Shown here: positions 1 to 6,893 of the stretch, one piece after another
Numbering within the stretch: position 1 is the stretch's first letter
Layout of the letters: every line of letters begins with the position of its first letter
Assembly: GCA_947074125.1 (NCBI GenBank)
Contig: CAMTOM010000017.1
Location: 1 to 12,139, forward strand
DNA from: an uncultured Desulfovibrionaceae bacterium
Lineage (GTDB): Bacteria; Desulfobacterota; Desulfovibrionia; Desulfovibrionales; Desulfovibrionaceae
Direction: 5' to 3'
DNA: 12,139 nucleotides
The notes under the pieces: model-generated
Told to the model about the DNA's origin: nothing
Seen by the model: only the letters and a program-made list of their open reading frames with translations
The model's database searches: none
Made by a program: the position numbers and the translations under genes

Positions 1-2892
1 AAACAAAGAAAGTACCAAATTATCAAACAGGACAGTATACCGGTCAAAAACACCTACGGGATAAGAATGATCGCGGGCGATCCCGAAAATCCTATTAACG
101 AAGGTTCCCTGTGTGCTAAAGGTGCCGCGATTATTCAGACATCCGCCAGCAATGAGCATCGTCTGACAAAAGTCTTGTATCGTGCGCCCAATAGTGACAA
201 ATGGGAAGAAAAAAGTTGGGATTTTGCGATTGATCGCATCGCGAGAAACATCAAGGAAGAACGGGATGCTTCCTTTATGAAAACCAATGCCAAGGGAGAG
301 ACCGTTAATCGTATTGAAACGCTCGCTCACCTAGGCAGTTCGAATGTGGACAGTGAAGAATGTTGGACAATGACAGCTATGGCAAGGAGTTTAGGTCTGG
401 TGTATATTGATCACCAGGCCCGTGTCTGACACGGTCCCACTGTACCGGCTCTGGCAGAGTCGTTCGGACGTGGTTGCATGACCAACCATTGGATTGATAT
501 TCAGCACAGTGATTGCATTCTCATTCAGGGAAGCAATGCCGCAGAGAATCATCCCATTTCATTTAAATGGGTACTGCGTGCAAAAGATCGCGGTGCTACA
601 GTGATACACGTTGATCCTCGTTTTACCCGTACTTCGGCGCGTTCTTCCATGCACGCCTATTTGCGTTGCGGGACGGACATCGCCTTTTTGGGGGGTATGA
701 TCAACTATATTATCAGTAATGACTTGTACTACAAAGACTGGGTCGTCAAATATACGAACGCCACATCACTGATTCATCCCGATTTTGGTTTCAGTGACGG
801 TCTGTTTTCTGGTTTTGACGACAAAAATAAAAAGTATGACAAGACGAGCTGGGCGTTCCAGAAAGATGATGAGGGCAAGGTCAAACAGGATACCACCTTG
901 GCTGACCCCAATTGTGTCTTCCAGCATCTGAAGAAACACTATTCCCGTTATGATCTGAAAAAAGTTTCCAGCATCACGGGAACACCAGAAGAAGATCTCG
1001 TCAAGGTCTACAGCACATTCGGTGCGACAGGTAAAGCTGACAAGGCCGGAACCATCATGTATGCTCTTGGACAGTGCCATCATACAGTAGCTGTACAAAA
1101 TATCCGTACCTTCGGTATTATACAGCTTTTACTGGGCAATGTAGGCATCTGTGGTGGTGGTATCAACGCACTGCGTGGTGAGCCCAATGTTCAGGGTTCT
1201 ACAGACCATGCTTTGCTGTATCATTATATGCCTGGTTATCTGCCTGCTCCCACAGTGGAGCAGCCCACGCTTGAAGACTATATGAAGCGTGTGATCAAAA
1301 CGACGAAAAATGAACAGTCCATTAACTGGGGTGGTAATAATGGCAAGTATGCAGCGAGCCTGATGCGTGCCTTCTATCCCAATGGCGGGACTAAGGAAAA
1401 TGGTTTTGGCTATGAGTTCTTCCCCAAGCTGGATGCTGGTCAGGAAGCCTCAGTTATGACCATGATAGATGAAATGTACAAGGGTACCGTAAAGGGACTG
1501 TTCTGTGTAGGACAGAATCCTTGCTGTAGTCTGCCAAACTCCAATAAAGTGCGTGCGGCTATGCAGAAGCTGAAGTGGATGGTGCATGTCAATATTTTTG
1601 ACAACGAATCCGCATCTTTCTGGAAGGGTCCAGGCATTGATACCTCAAAGCAGGGTACAGAATGCTTCTTGCTGCCAGCAACAGCTTCAGTTGAAAAAGA
1701 AGGCAGTCAGGCAAACTCTGGTCGCTGGATGCAATGGAAATACGCGGCAGGTAAAGCGCCTGGCGATGCTATTTCCACGGGTGATATTGTCTGGCGCATC
1801 ATGACGAAGCTGAAAGAGTTGTATAAAGAAGGTGGTACATTCCCAGATCCCATTCTTGCAGCCAATACAGACTTTGCTGACGAGAAAGGGAACTTCAATG
1901 CCGAAAAGGTTGCGAAGATCATCAATGGTTACTTTGTTGAAGATACTACCATTGGCGATGTCACCTACAAGAAAGGGGAATGTGTACCAGGCTTTGCTCT
2001 TTTGCAAGATGATGGCAAGACAGCATGTGGCAACTGGATATGTAGCGGCAGCTTCACCCGTGATGGGCAGAATCTGATGCGTCGTCGCAACAATAAGACA
2101 GATCCTACAGGTCTGGGGTTGTATCCAGAATGGTCATACTCCTGGCCCATGAATCGCCGTATCGTGTATAACCGTGCTTCGGTGGACGAATATGGCAAGC
2201 CATTGAACCCCAAGCGTCCTTTGCTTGAATGGAAAGATGGTAAGTGGGTAGGCGATGTGGCTGATGGTGCAGCACCACCGCTGGCAGAAAAGGGCGGCAA
2301 GCTTCCCTTTATCATGCAGGCAGAAGGATTGGGTGCTCTCTTTGGGCCAGGCTTGAAAGAAGGACCTTTCTCAGAGCACTATGAGCCTCTGGAAGGACCT
2401 TTTGAGAAGAACATCATGTCTGGACAGCGCATTTCGCCGGTTATCAAGCATTATAACAGCGACATGGATAAAGTTGCCAATGCTTCGGCGGAATTCCCCT
2501 ATCCCATGACCACCTATTCCTGTACGGAACACTGGTGTACAGGAGCCTTCACTCGCTGGCAGCCATGGCTTGTGGAAGCACAGCCACAGGCATATGTAGA
2601 GATCAGCGAAGATCTGGCTAAGGAAAAAGGCATCGCCAATGGTGAAAAAGTACGTGTGCGTTCCGCACGCGGTAGTCTGGAAGCTGTAGCCATGGTTACT
2701 GTTCGTCTGAAACCCTTCACCTGCGGCGGTAAAACCGTACATCAGGTGGGGATGACGTATAACTATGGATGGCTCTTCCCCAAAGACTGCGGTGACAGCG
2801 CGAACTTGCTGACACCGACGGTAGGGGATGCGAACAGCATGACGCCAGAATATAAGGCGTTCATGGTCACCGTCGAAAAACTCAAGGCTTAG
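1..2892 (+). CDS. fdhA: Formate dehydrogenase catalytic subunit (selenoprotein), 5'-partial, periplasmic FdhA
   Basis: Oxidises formate to CO2 at a molybdenum or tungsten bis-pterin site and passes electrons to FdhB. The frame is open from base 1 to the TAG at 2890-2892, giving 963 visible codons. By comparison with remembered Desulfovibrio and E. coli FdnG proteins, roughly 55-70 N-terminal residues are missing. Those should hold the Tat signal and the first three Cys of the [4Fe-4S] site; the fourth is visible in GSLCAKGA (bases about 103-126). The in-frame TGA at 427-429 is the Sec codon, in the context HQARV-U-HGPTV, where U-H is the conserved active-site pair. Further family motifs follow: AMTNHW-like CMTNHWIDIQ, HVDPRFTRTS, GTDIAFL, LLLGNVGICGGGINALRG, NSGRWMQW and LTPTVGDAN near the C-terminus. 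The next gene, fdhB, starts 11 bases after the stop. Mo versus W cannot be decided from sequence. Gene callers that treat TGA as stop will report two false ORFs (67-429 and 478-2892). Confidence 0.96.
427..429 (+). other. In-frame UGA selenocysteine codon of fdhA
   Basis: TGA lies between codons for HQARV and HGPTVPALAESFGRG, exactly where Sec-type formate dehydrogenases carry U followed by His. Reading frame and homology continue unbroken on both sides, so this is recoding and not a nonsense mutation or frameshift. It implies that the genome carries selA, selB, selC and selD, none of which is in this window. Confidence 0.95.
430..473 (+). promoter_or_regulatory. Bacterial SECIS hairpin downstream of the fdhA Sec codon
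   Basis: Directly after the UGA a foldable segment lies inside the coding sequence. An outer stem pairs CAC (430-432) and GTCC (434-437) with GGAC (466-469) and GTG (470-472), leaving G433 bulged. An apical stem pairs GGCTCT (447-452) with AGAGTC (456-461), including one G-U pair, around the loop GGC (453-455). The loop lies 23 bases past the UGA, in the range expected for SelB-binding bacterial SECIS elements. The fold was made by eye, without energy calculation. Confidence 0.8.
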
Positions 2893-2903
2893 GAGCGTGT
2901 GTT

Positions 2904-3551
2904 ATGAGCAACGGAAAATCCATTCTTGTTGACGTATCCCGCTGTACTGGTTGCCGTGGGTGTCAGGTGGCCTGTAAGCAGTGGAATAACTTGCCCGCAA
3001 CAAAAACAATTCAGACGGGGACATATCAGAATCCGCCTGATTTGAACGGTGAAACGTACAAAATTGTTCGTTTTGCCGAAGGGCGCGGCGAGGATCAGAA
3101 GCCATATTGGAACTTTCTGAGTGATATGTGCCGCCACTGTGTTAATCCGCCCTGTATTGCAGCTTCCAATGATGGCGATAGCATGATACATGACGAAGCC
3201 ACAGGTGCTATAATATACACACCCAAAACAGCAGAAGATGATTACGAAATGGCGCTTGAGATTTGTCCTTACAAAATTCCGCGCAAAAACGAAAAAACGG
3301 GTGCGCTTACCAAGTGTACCATGTGCTTTGACAGAATTACCAACGGGCTAATTCCGGCTTGTGTACTTTCCTGCCCCACAGACGCAATGCGTTTTGGTGA
3401 TAGGGATGAAATTCTGAAAGAAGTGGAACGTCGCGTGACGGAACTGAAAAAGACATACCCCAAAGCAAAAGCCATTGATGCTGCGGATGTCCGTGTGATC
3501 TATATTCTTACGGACGATCCTGACAAGTACGGAGAATACGTTCAGGCATAA
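2904..3551 (+). CDS. fdhB: Formate dehydrogenase iron-sulfur (beta) subunit FdhB
   Basis: Electron-transfer subunit of 215 aa that takes electrons from FdhA and probably hands them to periplasmic cytochrome c. It has 12 Cys arranged as ferredoxin-type motifs: C14-x2-C17-x2-C20-x3-C24, C76-x2-C79-x4-C84, C121-P, C138-x2-C141 and C153-x3-C157-P. This is enough for three [4Fe-4S] clusters, as in the Desulfovibrio two-subunit enzyme, and the length matches that family (about 214 aa). There is no C-terminal membrane helix of the kind seen in the E. coli FdnH type, and no signal peptide of its own, so export with the Tat-carrying FdhA partner is inferred. The ATG follows AGGAGC at 2891-2896, which overlaps the fdhA stop, so the two genes are one operon. 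No cytochrome subunit gene follows in the window, which fits a soluble FdhAB. Confidence 0.95.
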   Translation: MSNGKSILVDVSRCTGCRGCQVACKQWNNLPATKTIQTGTYQNPPDLNGETYKIVRFAEGRGEDQKPYWNFLSDMCRHCVNPPCIAASNDGDSMIHDEATGAIIYTPKTAEDDYEMALEICPYKIPRKNEKTGALTKCTMCFDRITNGLIPACVLSCPTDAMRFGDRDEILKEVERRVTELKKTYPKAKAIDAADVRVIYILTDDPDKYGEYVQA

Positions 3552-3559
3552 TGCCTGAA
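3541..3559 (+). repeat. Perfect inverted repeat across the fdhB stop codon
   Basis: TTCAGGCAT (3541-3549) and ATGCCTGAA (3551-3559) are exact reverse complements separated by one base, with the TAA stop (3549-3551) at the centre. It shares the core AGGCAT/ATGCCT with the next palindrome 19 bases downstream. No T-tract follows, so it may be an mRNA 3'-end processing or stability hairpin. Function is inferred. Confidence 0.75.
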
Positions 3560-3577
3560 TTGGTATCCAGCCTGTAT

Positions 3578-3599
3578 CGGGGAGGCATATGCCTCCCCG
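3578..3599 (+). repeat. 22-bp perfect palindrome downstream of fdhB
   Basis: CGGGGAGGCAT (3578-3588) is followed immediately by its exact reverse complement ATGCCTCCCCG (3589-3599). In RNA it would form a strong GC-rich hairpin with a minimal loop at CATATG. The following bases (AGTTGCTG) are not T-rich, so it is not a classical intrinsic terminator. It could stabilise the fdhAB 3' end, reduce read-through into fdhE, or as DNA be a protein-binding dyad. Confidence 0.75.
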
Positions 3600-3673
3600 A
3601 GTTGCTGTTAGCAAAGGTCATTATTGTTGCAAGGCAATACATCTGCGGTGAGAGGGAGAATATTTGTTCTTGT

Positions 3674-3699
3674 GAGAGTGCTTTGTAAACTCTCTTTTT
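3674..3699 (+). terminator. Candidate intrinsic terminator between fdhB and fdhE
   Basis: GAGAGT (3674-3679) pairs with ACTCTC (3689-3694) across a 9-base loop and is followed at once by TTTTT (3695-3699). The stem is short (6 bp), so termination may be partial, letting some fdhAB transcript continue into fdhE 69 bases downstream. Confidence 0.55.
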
Positions 3700-3767
3700 C
3701 AGAAGAGCCATGTTCATCGTATTGTTATGAATGTTGAGCACCGTCTACAACCCTTTCAGGAGGCATA

Positions 3768-4655
3768 ATGTCGAGTATCATACCGGATGTGCGTGTTCTT
3801 GAAAATCTTTTAGAGCAGCTTCGTAAAGAGAGTCCGGAGCATGGGCTTGTTTTAGATGCCTTCGCACCACTATTATTGCAGAGAGAAAATTTACTGCATG
3901 AGCACGCTTTAAAGCGTAAGCCAAAAGCTGCCGCTGAATATCCCTTGCTGCCAAGGCGGGAGGCTCCTTTATGCGCGAAGGTGAGTGCTCAGGCAGCATT
4001 GGCTCTTCTGGATGCCATTGTTGCAGGATTGCCTGCCAATAGTGATGCGGCAAAGAGTATCATGGCGCAGTTGCATAAAGCACCAGGAGCCGTGCGGCGT
4101 TTATGCAAGGCTTTTCTTTCTGGAGACAGTACTGCCCTTGAGACGTACGCCGCAAAGCATCAGCTTTCTGCTGAGCTGCTCAAATTTCTTATTGTTCAGA
4201 CCTCGCAATTTATGCTGGCTCGCTCGGTAAACGCATTGCCGGAGATTTTGGAAAAGCATACCAGCAATCTGTGCCCATATTGTGGCAGTCGTCCAGATCT
4301 GAGTATTATTCATGGAAGCGGGGGAGAGCGTCGCCTGCTGTGTTCGCAATGTGGACGGCATTGGCGCTATACCCGTACTGCATGTGTATTTTGCGGTGTA
4401 GATACACCTGAAAATCTGCGTCAGTATTATGTTGAGGGAAATAAAGAAGATCGGGCTGTGCTGTGTGCAACATGCAATCACTATATTTTAGAGACTGATA
4501 TTCGTAAACGTGATATTGCCATACAGGCGAGTCGCCCTTTGGGTATGGTCTTGGGGCATCTTGATGCTCTTGTGCAGGAAGAAGATGCGATTCCTGTCAG
4601 TGTGGAGCCAGAGGATGCCTTTTTCTCGCCTCCCGCAATTGCGAGAGTACAGTAA
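3768..4655 (+). CDS. fdhE: Formate dehydrogenase accessory protein FdhE
   Basis: Cytoplasmic maturation factor of 295 aa needed for active formate dehydrogenase. E. coli FdhE is a rubredoxin-like iron protein that binds the FDH catalytic subunit. The N-terminal half (1-165) is helical without obvious motifs. The C-terminal half holds four CxxC pairs typical of the family: C169/C172 (CPYCG), C192/C195 (CSQCGRHW), C206/C209 (CVFCG) and C233/C236 (CATC), the last followed by a conserved-looking NHYILETDIRK stretch. Length is close to the usual 300-310 aa. The ATG has a good ribosome site, CAGGAGG at 3757-3763, four bases upstream. It lies on the same strand just after fdhAB, with a candidate terminator between them, so it may be transcribed both by read-through and from its own promoter, which I could not identify with confidence. 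It closes with a clear terminator. Confidence 0.93.
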   Translation: MSSIIPDVRVLENLLEQLRKESPEHGLVLDAFAPLLLQRENLLHEHALKRKPKAAAEYPLLPRREAPLCAKVSAQAALALLDAIVAGLPANSDAAKSIMAQLHKAPGAVRRLCKAFLSGDSTALETYAAKHQLSAELLKFLIVQTSQFMLARSVNALPEILEKHTSNLCPYCGSRPDLSIIHGSGGERRLLCSQCGRHWRYTRTACVFCGVDTPENLRQYYVEGNKEDRAVLCATCNHYILETDIRKRDIAIQASRPLGMVLGHLDALVQEEDAIPVSVEPEDAFFSPPAIARVQ

Positions 4656-4687
4656 ATATCGTATTGTGAAGAGAGTTTTGTCAGCAA

Positions 4688-4721
4688 AGGAGAGCTGCCT
4701 GGAGTAGCTCTCCTTATTTTT
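4688..4721 (+). terminator. Intrinsic terminator after fdhE
   Basis: AGGAGAGCT (4688-4696) and AGCTCTCCT (4706-4714) form a perfect 9-bp stem with a 9-base loop, followed by TATTTTT (4715-4721). It sits between the convergent ends of fdhE and the minus-strand gene ending at 4725. On the minus strand the stem is followed only by a short T run, so it is mainly a plus-strand terminator with possible two-way use. Confidence 0.85.
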
Positions 4722-4724
4722 GTG

Positions 4725-5468
4725 CTATTTTCCGAAAGCGCGCAGACTGTTTTGCAAAAAGGTGAGTGTTTCACGATAGTGCTCTTCTGCCTCGGCAAGG
4801 ACATTGATGTCGCGCACTATCCAGATCAGACAGTTATTGTAGCGGCATTGTTGCAAGGGGCGTAATGAGAAGGGAAGCTCCACGGCGCGCATGGTATGTG
4901 ATCCCATGAGAATAAGGATGCGTGCGCGCATTTCATGAATGCCCGACCAGAAAAGAGATGGGGCGGGGATATTATTGTCATCGGGCAAAGAGACAGGCCA
5001 GAAGGCATGCGTACCCGCAGGGCAGTGAAGATCTTTGAGAAAGCGTCCAAGGAGTGCGCGTCGCTGTGCGCTTGGGGTATTGCTGTGCAGGTCTTCCCCC
5101 AATTGCTGGTATGTCCAGGCAATTGTGGGGCTGGGGGTGCGTGTGCGGAGGTGTTCCAGAGCCGCACGCCAGTTTTCAGGCCATTGAGAAAGCGGGATAC
5201 GCGGTGTTGCTGGGGGTGCTGCTGGTGACTGCACAGAAACAGCGTGTTGTGGTTTTACGGCTCTTTGTTGTGTTGCAGGCGATAGCTTGGGGGTGCTTTG
5301 TATTGATTGCGCGGCTTTAGGGGAGGATGGCGTTTGTGGTGCCCTTGCCTGTGCGGACGCGGACTGGAGCAGAGGAGCTTTGGCTAATGCTTCTGGTGCC
5401 AGCAGGAATTCCAGACCAGCATTGTGCCACAGGCGCAGATGGGGAGCAATTACAGGTTGAGAAGCCAT
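4725..5468 (-). CDS. Unrecognised Pro/Ala/Gln-rich-linker protein downstream of coaBC
   Basis: A 247-aa protein I do not recognise with confidence. From the ATG at 5468 it has a short N-terminal segment (MASQPVIAPHLRLWHNAGLEFLL). A low-complexity linker rich in Ala, Pro, Gln and Ser follows at about residues 28-92. A folded C-terminal domain then begins near PLSQWPENW. The domain contains WTYQQLGEDL, a CPAGTHAFWPV segment, a hydrophobic strand (ARILILMGSHTMRAV) and a second strand (NNCLIWIVRDINVL) before a final helix. This strand-helix pattern vaguely recalls the C-terminal half of uracil-DNA-glycosylase-like folds, but the catalytic motifs are absent; this is a weak inference. It starts inside coaBC, overlapping its end by 19 bases, so it is probably translationally coupled. 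An in-frame TTG at 5474 would add two residues; ATG is preferred. No signal peptide or membrane helix is seen. Confidence 0.8.
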   Translation of the reverse strand: MASQPVIAPHLRLWHNAGLEFLLAPEALAKAPLLQSASAQARAPQTPSSPKAAQSIQSTPKLSPATQQRAVKPQHAVSVQSPAAPPATPRIPLSQWPENWRAALEHLRTRTPSPTIAWTYQQLGEDLHSNTPSAQRRALLGRFLKDLHCPAGTHAFWPVSLPDDNNIPAPSLFWSGIHEMRARILILMGSHTMRAVELPFSLRPLQQCRYNNCLIWIVRDINVLAEAEEHYRETLTFLQNSLRAFGK

Positions 5469-6670
5469 GTGCAAAGATCCCAGGCAATATCACTTTTATT
5501 TTGTTGGAGCCACTGCTCTTCACGGCCATTGCGATCGGCGATCAAAACGCTGTTTGTGGATGTAGCAAAGCCGGAGCCTGCTTCATTGATACGGTTACCA
5601 ACAATAATGTCAGCTCCCTTGCTTTTGAGCTTGCGTTGAACACAGGCTGCCAGATCTTCTGATGTTTCTGCGGCAAAACCAAGCACTTTTTGATGCGCTT
5701 TACGCCTTTGTGCAAGGTCGCGCAAAATATCAGGGTTTGGGGTAAATTGCACGGTGAAACCATTTTGAGCCTGTTCTTTTTTGAATTTTGCTGCGCCTGT
5801 GGGAATGGGAGAAAAATCCGCAACAGCAGCGGTAAAGAATCCCATATCCATTTGATCCCAAAGGTCATTGGCAGCCGCGTGCATTTCCCGTGCGCTTGTG
5901 ACATCATGACGCCTGACAGTATCAGGTAACACTGGGCATCCTGGGCCACAGACAGCTTCCACTGTAGCGCCGCGCAACCATGCCGCCGTCACAAGAGATG
6001 CGCCCATACGCCCCGTAGAGGGATTGGACCAGAAGCGTACTGCATCCCATGATTCGCGTGTGGGGCCAAGGGTCACAAGAATGCGCAGACCGCACATATC
6101 CTGGGGAGCCAGTGCGCGCAAGGCAGCAAGATAGAGTGTATGCTGATCGGCAAGGCGTCCTTGCCCAAGATCGCCGCAAGCCGTACTTCCCTGCTCAGGC
6201 AGAACAATATGCGCACCGCGCTGGCGCAGGGTAGCCACATTTTCTTGTGTCGCCGGATGCAGCCACATGCGCGGATTCATGGCAGGGGCAATAACAAGGG
6301 GGCCATCAAAGGCCAGAGCCTGCGTAGAGAGCATATCGCTGGCAGCCCCTGTTGCGAGTCGTGAAAGGGTTTGTGCTGAGGCAGGGGCGATAATCATGGC
6401 ATGAGCGGTCTGACCTGGCTCCAGATGCTCAAAAGGATTTTCAGTATTGTGCCACAGCGAGTCATATACAGGCATGGCTCCCAGTGAGCGAAAGGTCAGC
6501 GGGCTGATGAATTGTGCTGCCGCTGCGGTGAGTGTGGCAGAAACATGTATGTCTGCTGTAATCCAGGCGCGCAGGAGATCAGCACTCTTATAGGCTGCGA
6601 TGGAACCGCAAACGCCAAGGTGCAGACGACGCCTCTTGAAATAAGAAAAATGTAAATGCTTGTCCGACAC
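5450..6670 (-). CDS. coaBC: Bifunctional phosphopantothenoylcysteine decarboxylase / phosphopantothenate-cysteine ligase CoaBC
   Basis: Carries out two consecutive steps of coenzyme A synthesis: CTP-dependent coupling of cysteine to 4'-phosphopantothenate (CoaB) and FMN-dependent decarboxylation to 4'-phosphopantetheine (CoaC). With a GTG start at 6670 it has 406 aa, close to the E. coli protein. CoaC domain: flavin-binding GVCGSIAAYK (19-28), probable catalytic His82 in EHLEP, PAMN (129-132), and active-site Cys165 in TACGDLGQGRLA. CoaB domain: LGPTRE (201-206) with RFWSNPSTGRMG, then AAVADFSP, the KFKK lysine motif, TPNPDILRDLA and VLGFAAET, ending with KGADIIVGNRI. The GTG is chosen because GGAG stands 8 bases upstream; an in-frame TTG at 6700 lacks a ribosome site. 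It faces away from queA and is followed by the overlapping gene at 4725-5468. Confidence 0.95.
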   Translation of the reverse strand: MSDKHLHFSYFKRRRLHLGVCGSIAAYKSADLLRAWITADIHVSATLTAAAAQFISPLTFRSLGAMPVYDSLWHNTENPFEHLEPGQTAHAMIIAPASAQTLSRLATGAASDMLSTQALAFDGPLVIAPAMNPRMWLHPATQENVATLRQRGAHIVLPEQGSTACGDLGQGRLADQHTLYLAALRALAPQDMCGLRILVTLGPTRESWDAVRFWSNPSTGRMGASLVTAAWLRGATVEAVCGPGCPVLPDTVRRHDVTSAREMHAAANDLWDQMDMGFFTAAVADFSPIPTGAAKFKKEQAQNGFTVQFTPNPDILRDLAQRRKAHQKVLGFAAETSEDLAACVQRKLKSKGADIIVGNRINEAGSGFATSTNSVLIADRNGREEQWLQQNKSDIAWDLCTWLLNL

Positions 6671-6751
6671 GATATATGCTCCGAAAGCTATCTCCAGCAA
6701 GGGAGTTATTTTCCCCTTTCATATAGGTGTCAGAGTGCCACAGGGGGGAGC

Positions 6752-6760
6752 ATTTTACCA
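6752..6760 (-). promoter_or_regulatory. Candidate extended -10 promoter for coaBC
   Basis: Read on the minus strand, TGG-TAAAAT (6760 down to 6752) matches an extended -10 element (TGnTATAAT, five of six in the hexamer). No good -35 is present, as is usual for extended -10 promoters. It would start a transcript near 6745, about 75 bases before the coaBC GTG, and lies back to back with the queA promoter. Confidence 0.4.
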
Positions 6761-6770
6761 GAAAAATCTA

Positions 6771-6798
6771 TTGACAGGATTTGCTGTGAGGGTATCAG
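6771..6798 (+). promoter_or_regulatory. Candidate sigma-70 promoter for queA
   Basis: A perfect -35 hexamer TTGACA (6771-6776) is followed after 16 bases by TATCAG (6793-6798), which matches TATAAT at four of six positions. It faces queA, giving a leader of roughly 90 bases that contains the dyad at 6806-6828. Confidence 0.5.
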
Positions 6799-6805
6799 AT
6801 AAGTC

Positions 6806-6828
6806 TCTTTTGCATGCGCTGCAAAAGA
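6806..6828 (+). repeat. Inverted repeat in the queA leader
   Basis: TCTTTTGCA (6806-6814) and TGCAAAAGA (6820-6828) are exact reverse complements around the loop TGCGC. It lies just downstream of the candidate queA promoter start point, so it could be an operator dyad or an mRNA leader hairpin. No T-tract follows. I do not recognise a known preQ1 riboswitch here. Confidence 0.6.
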
Positions 6829-6893
6829 AAATTTTGACCTTGCGGAGCCTGCTGTCAGTATGAATTTTCCTGCCACTGCTGGAGGAAAAGTGA

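Noticed and set aside
427..429. TGA as a nonsense mutation making fdhA a pseudogene
   Set aside because: The residue position, flanking HQARV/HGPTV motif and downstream hairpin fit a selenocysteine codon; there is no frame change and the rest of the gene is intact.
4935..5320. Plus-strand ORFs opposite the linker-rich protein
   Set aside because: They are antisense shadows of the minus-strand gene with no ribosome site; the minus-strand frame is coupled to coaBC and has coherent domain structure.
6671..6700. TTG start at 6700 for coaBC
   Set aside because: No ribosome site upstream; the GTG at 6670 has GGAG at good spacing and gives the usual length.
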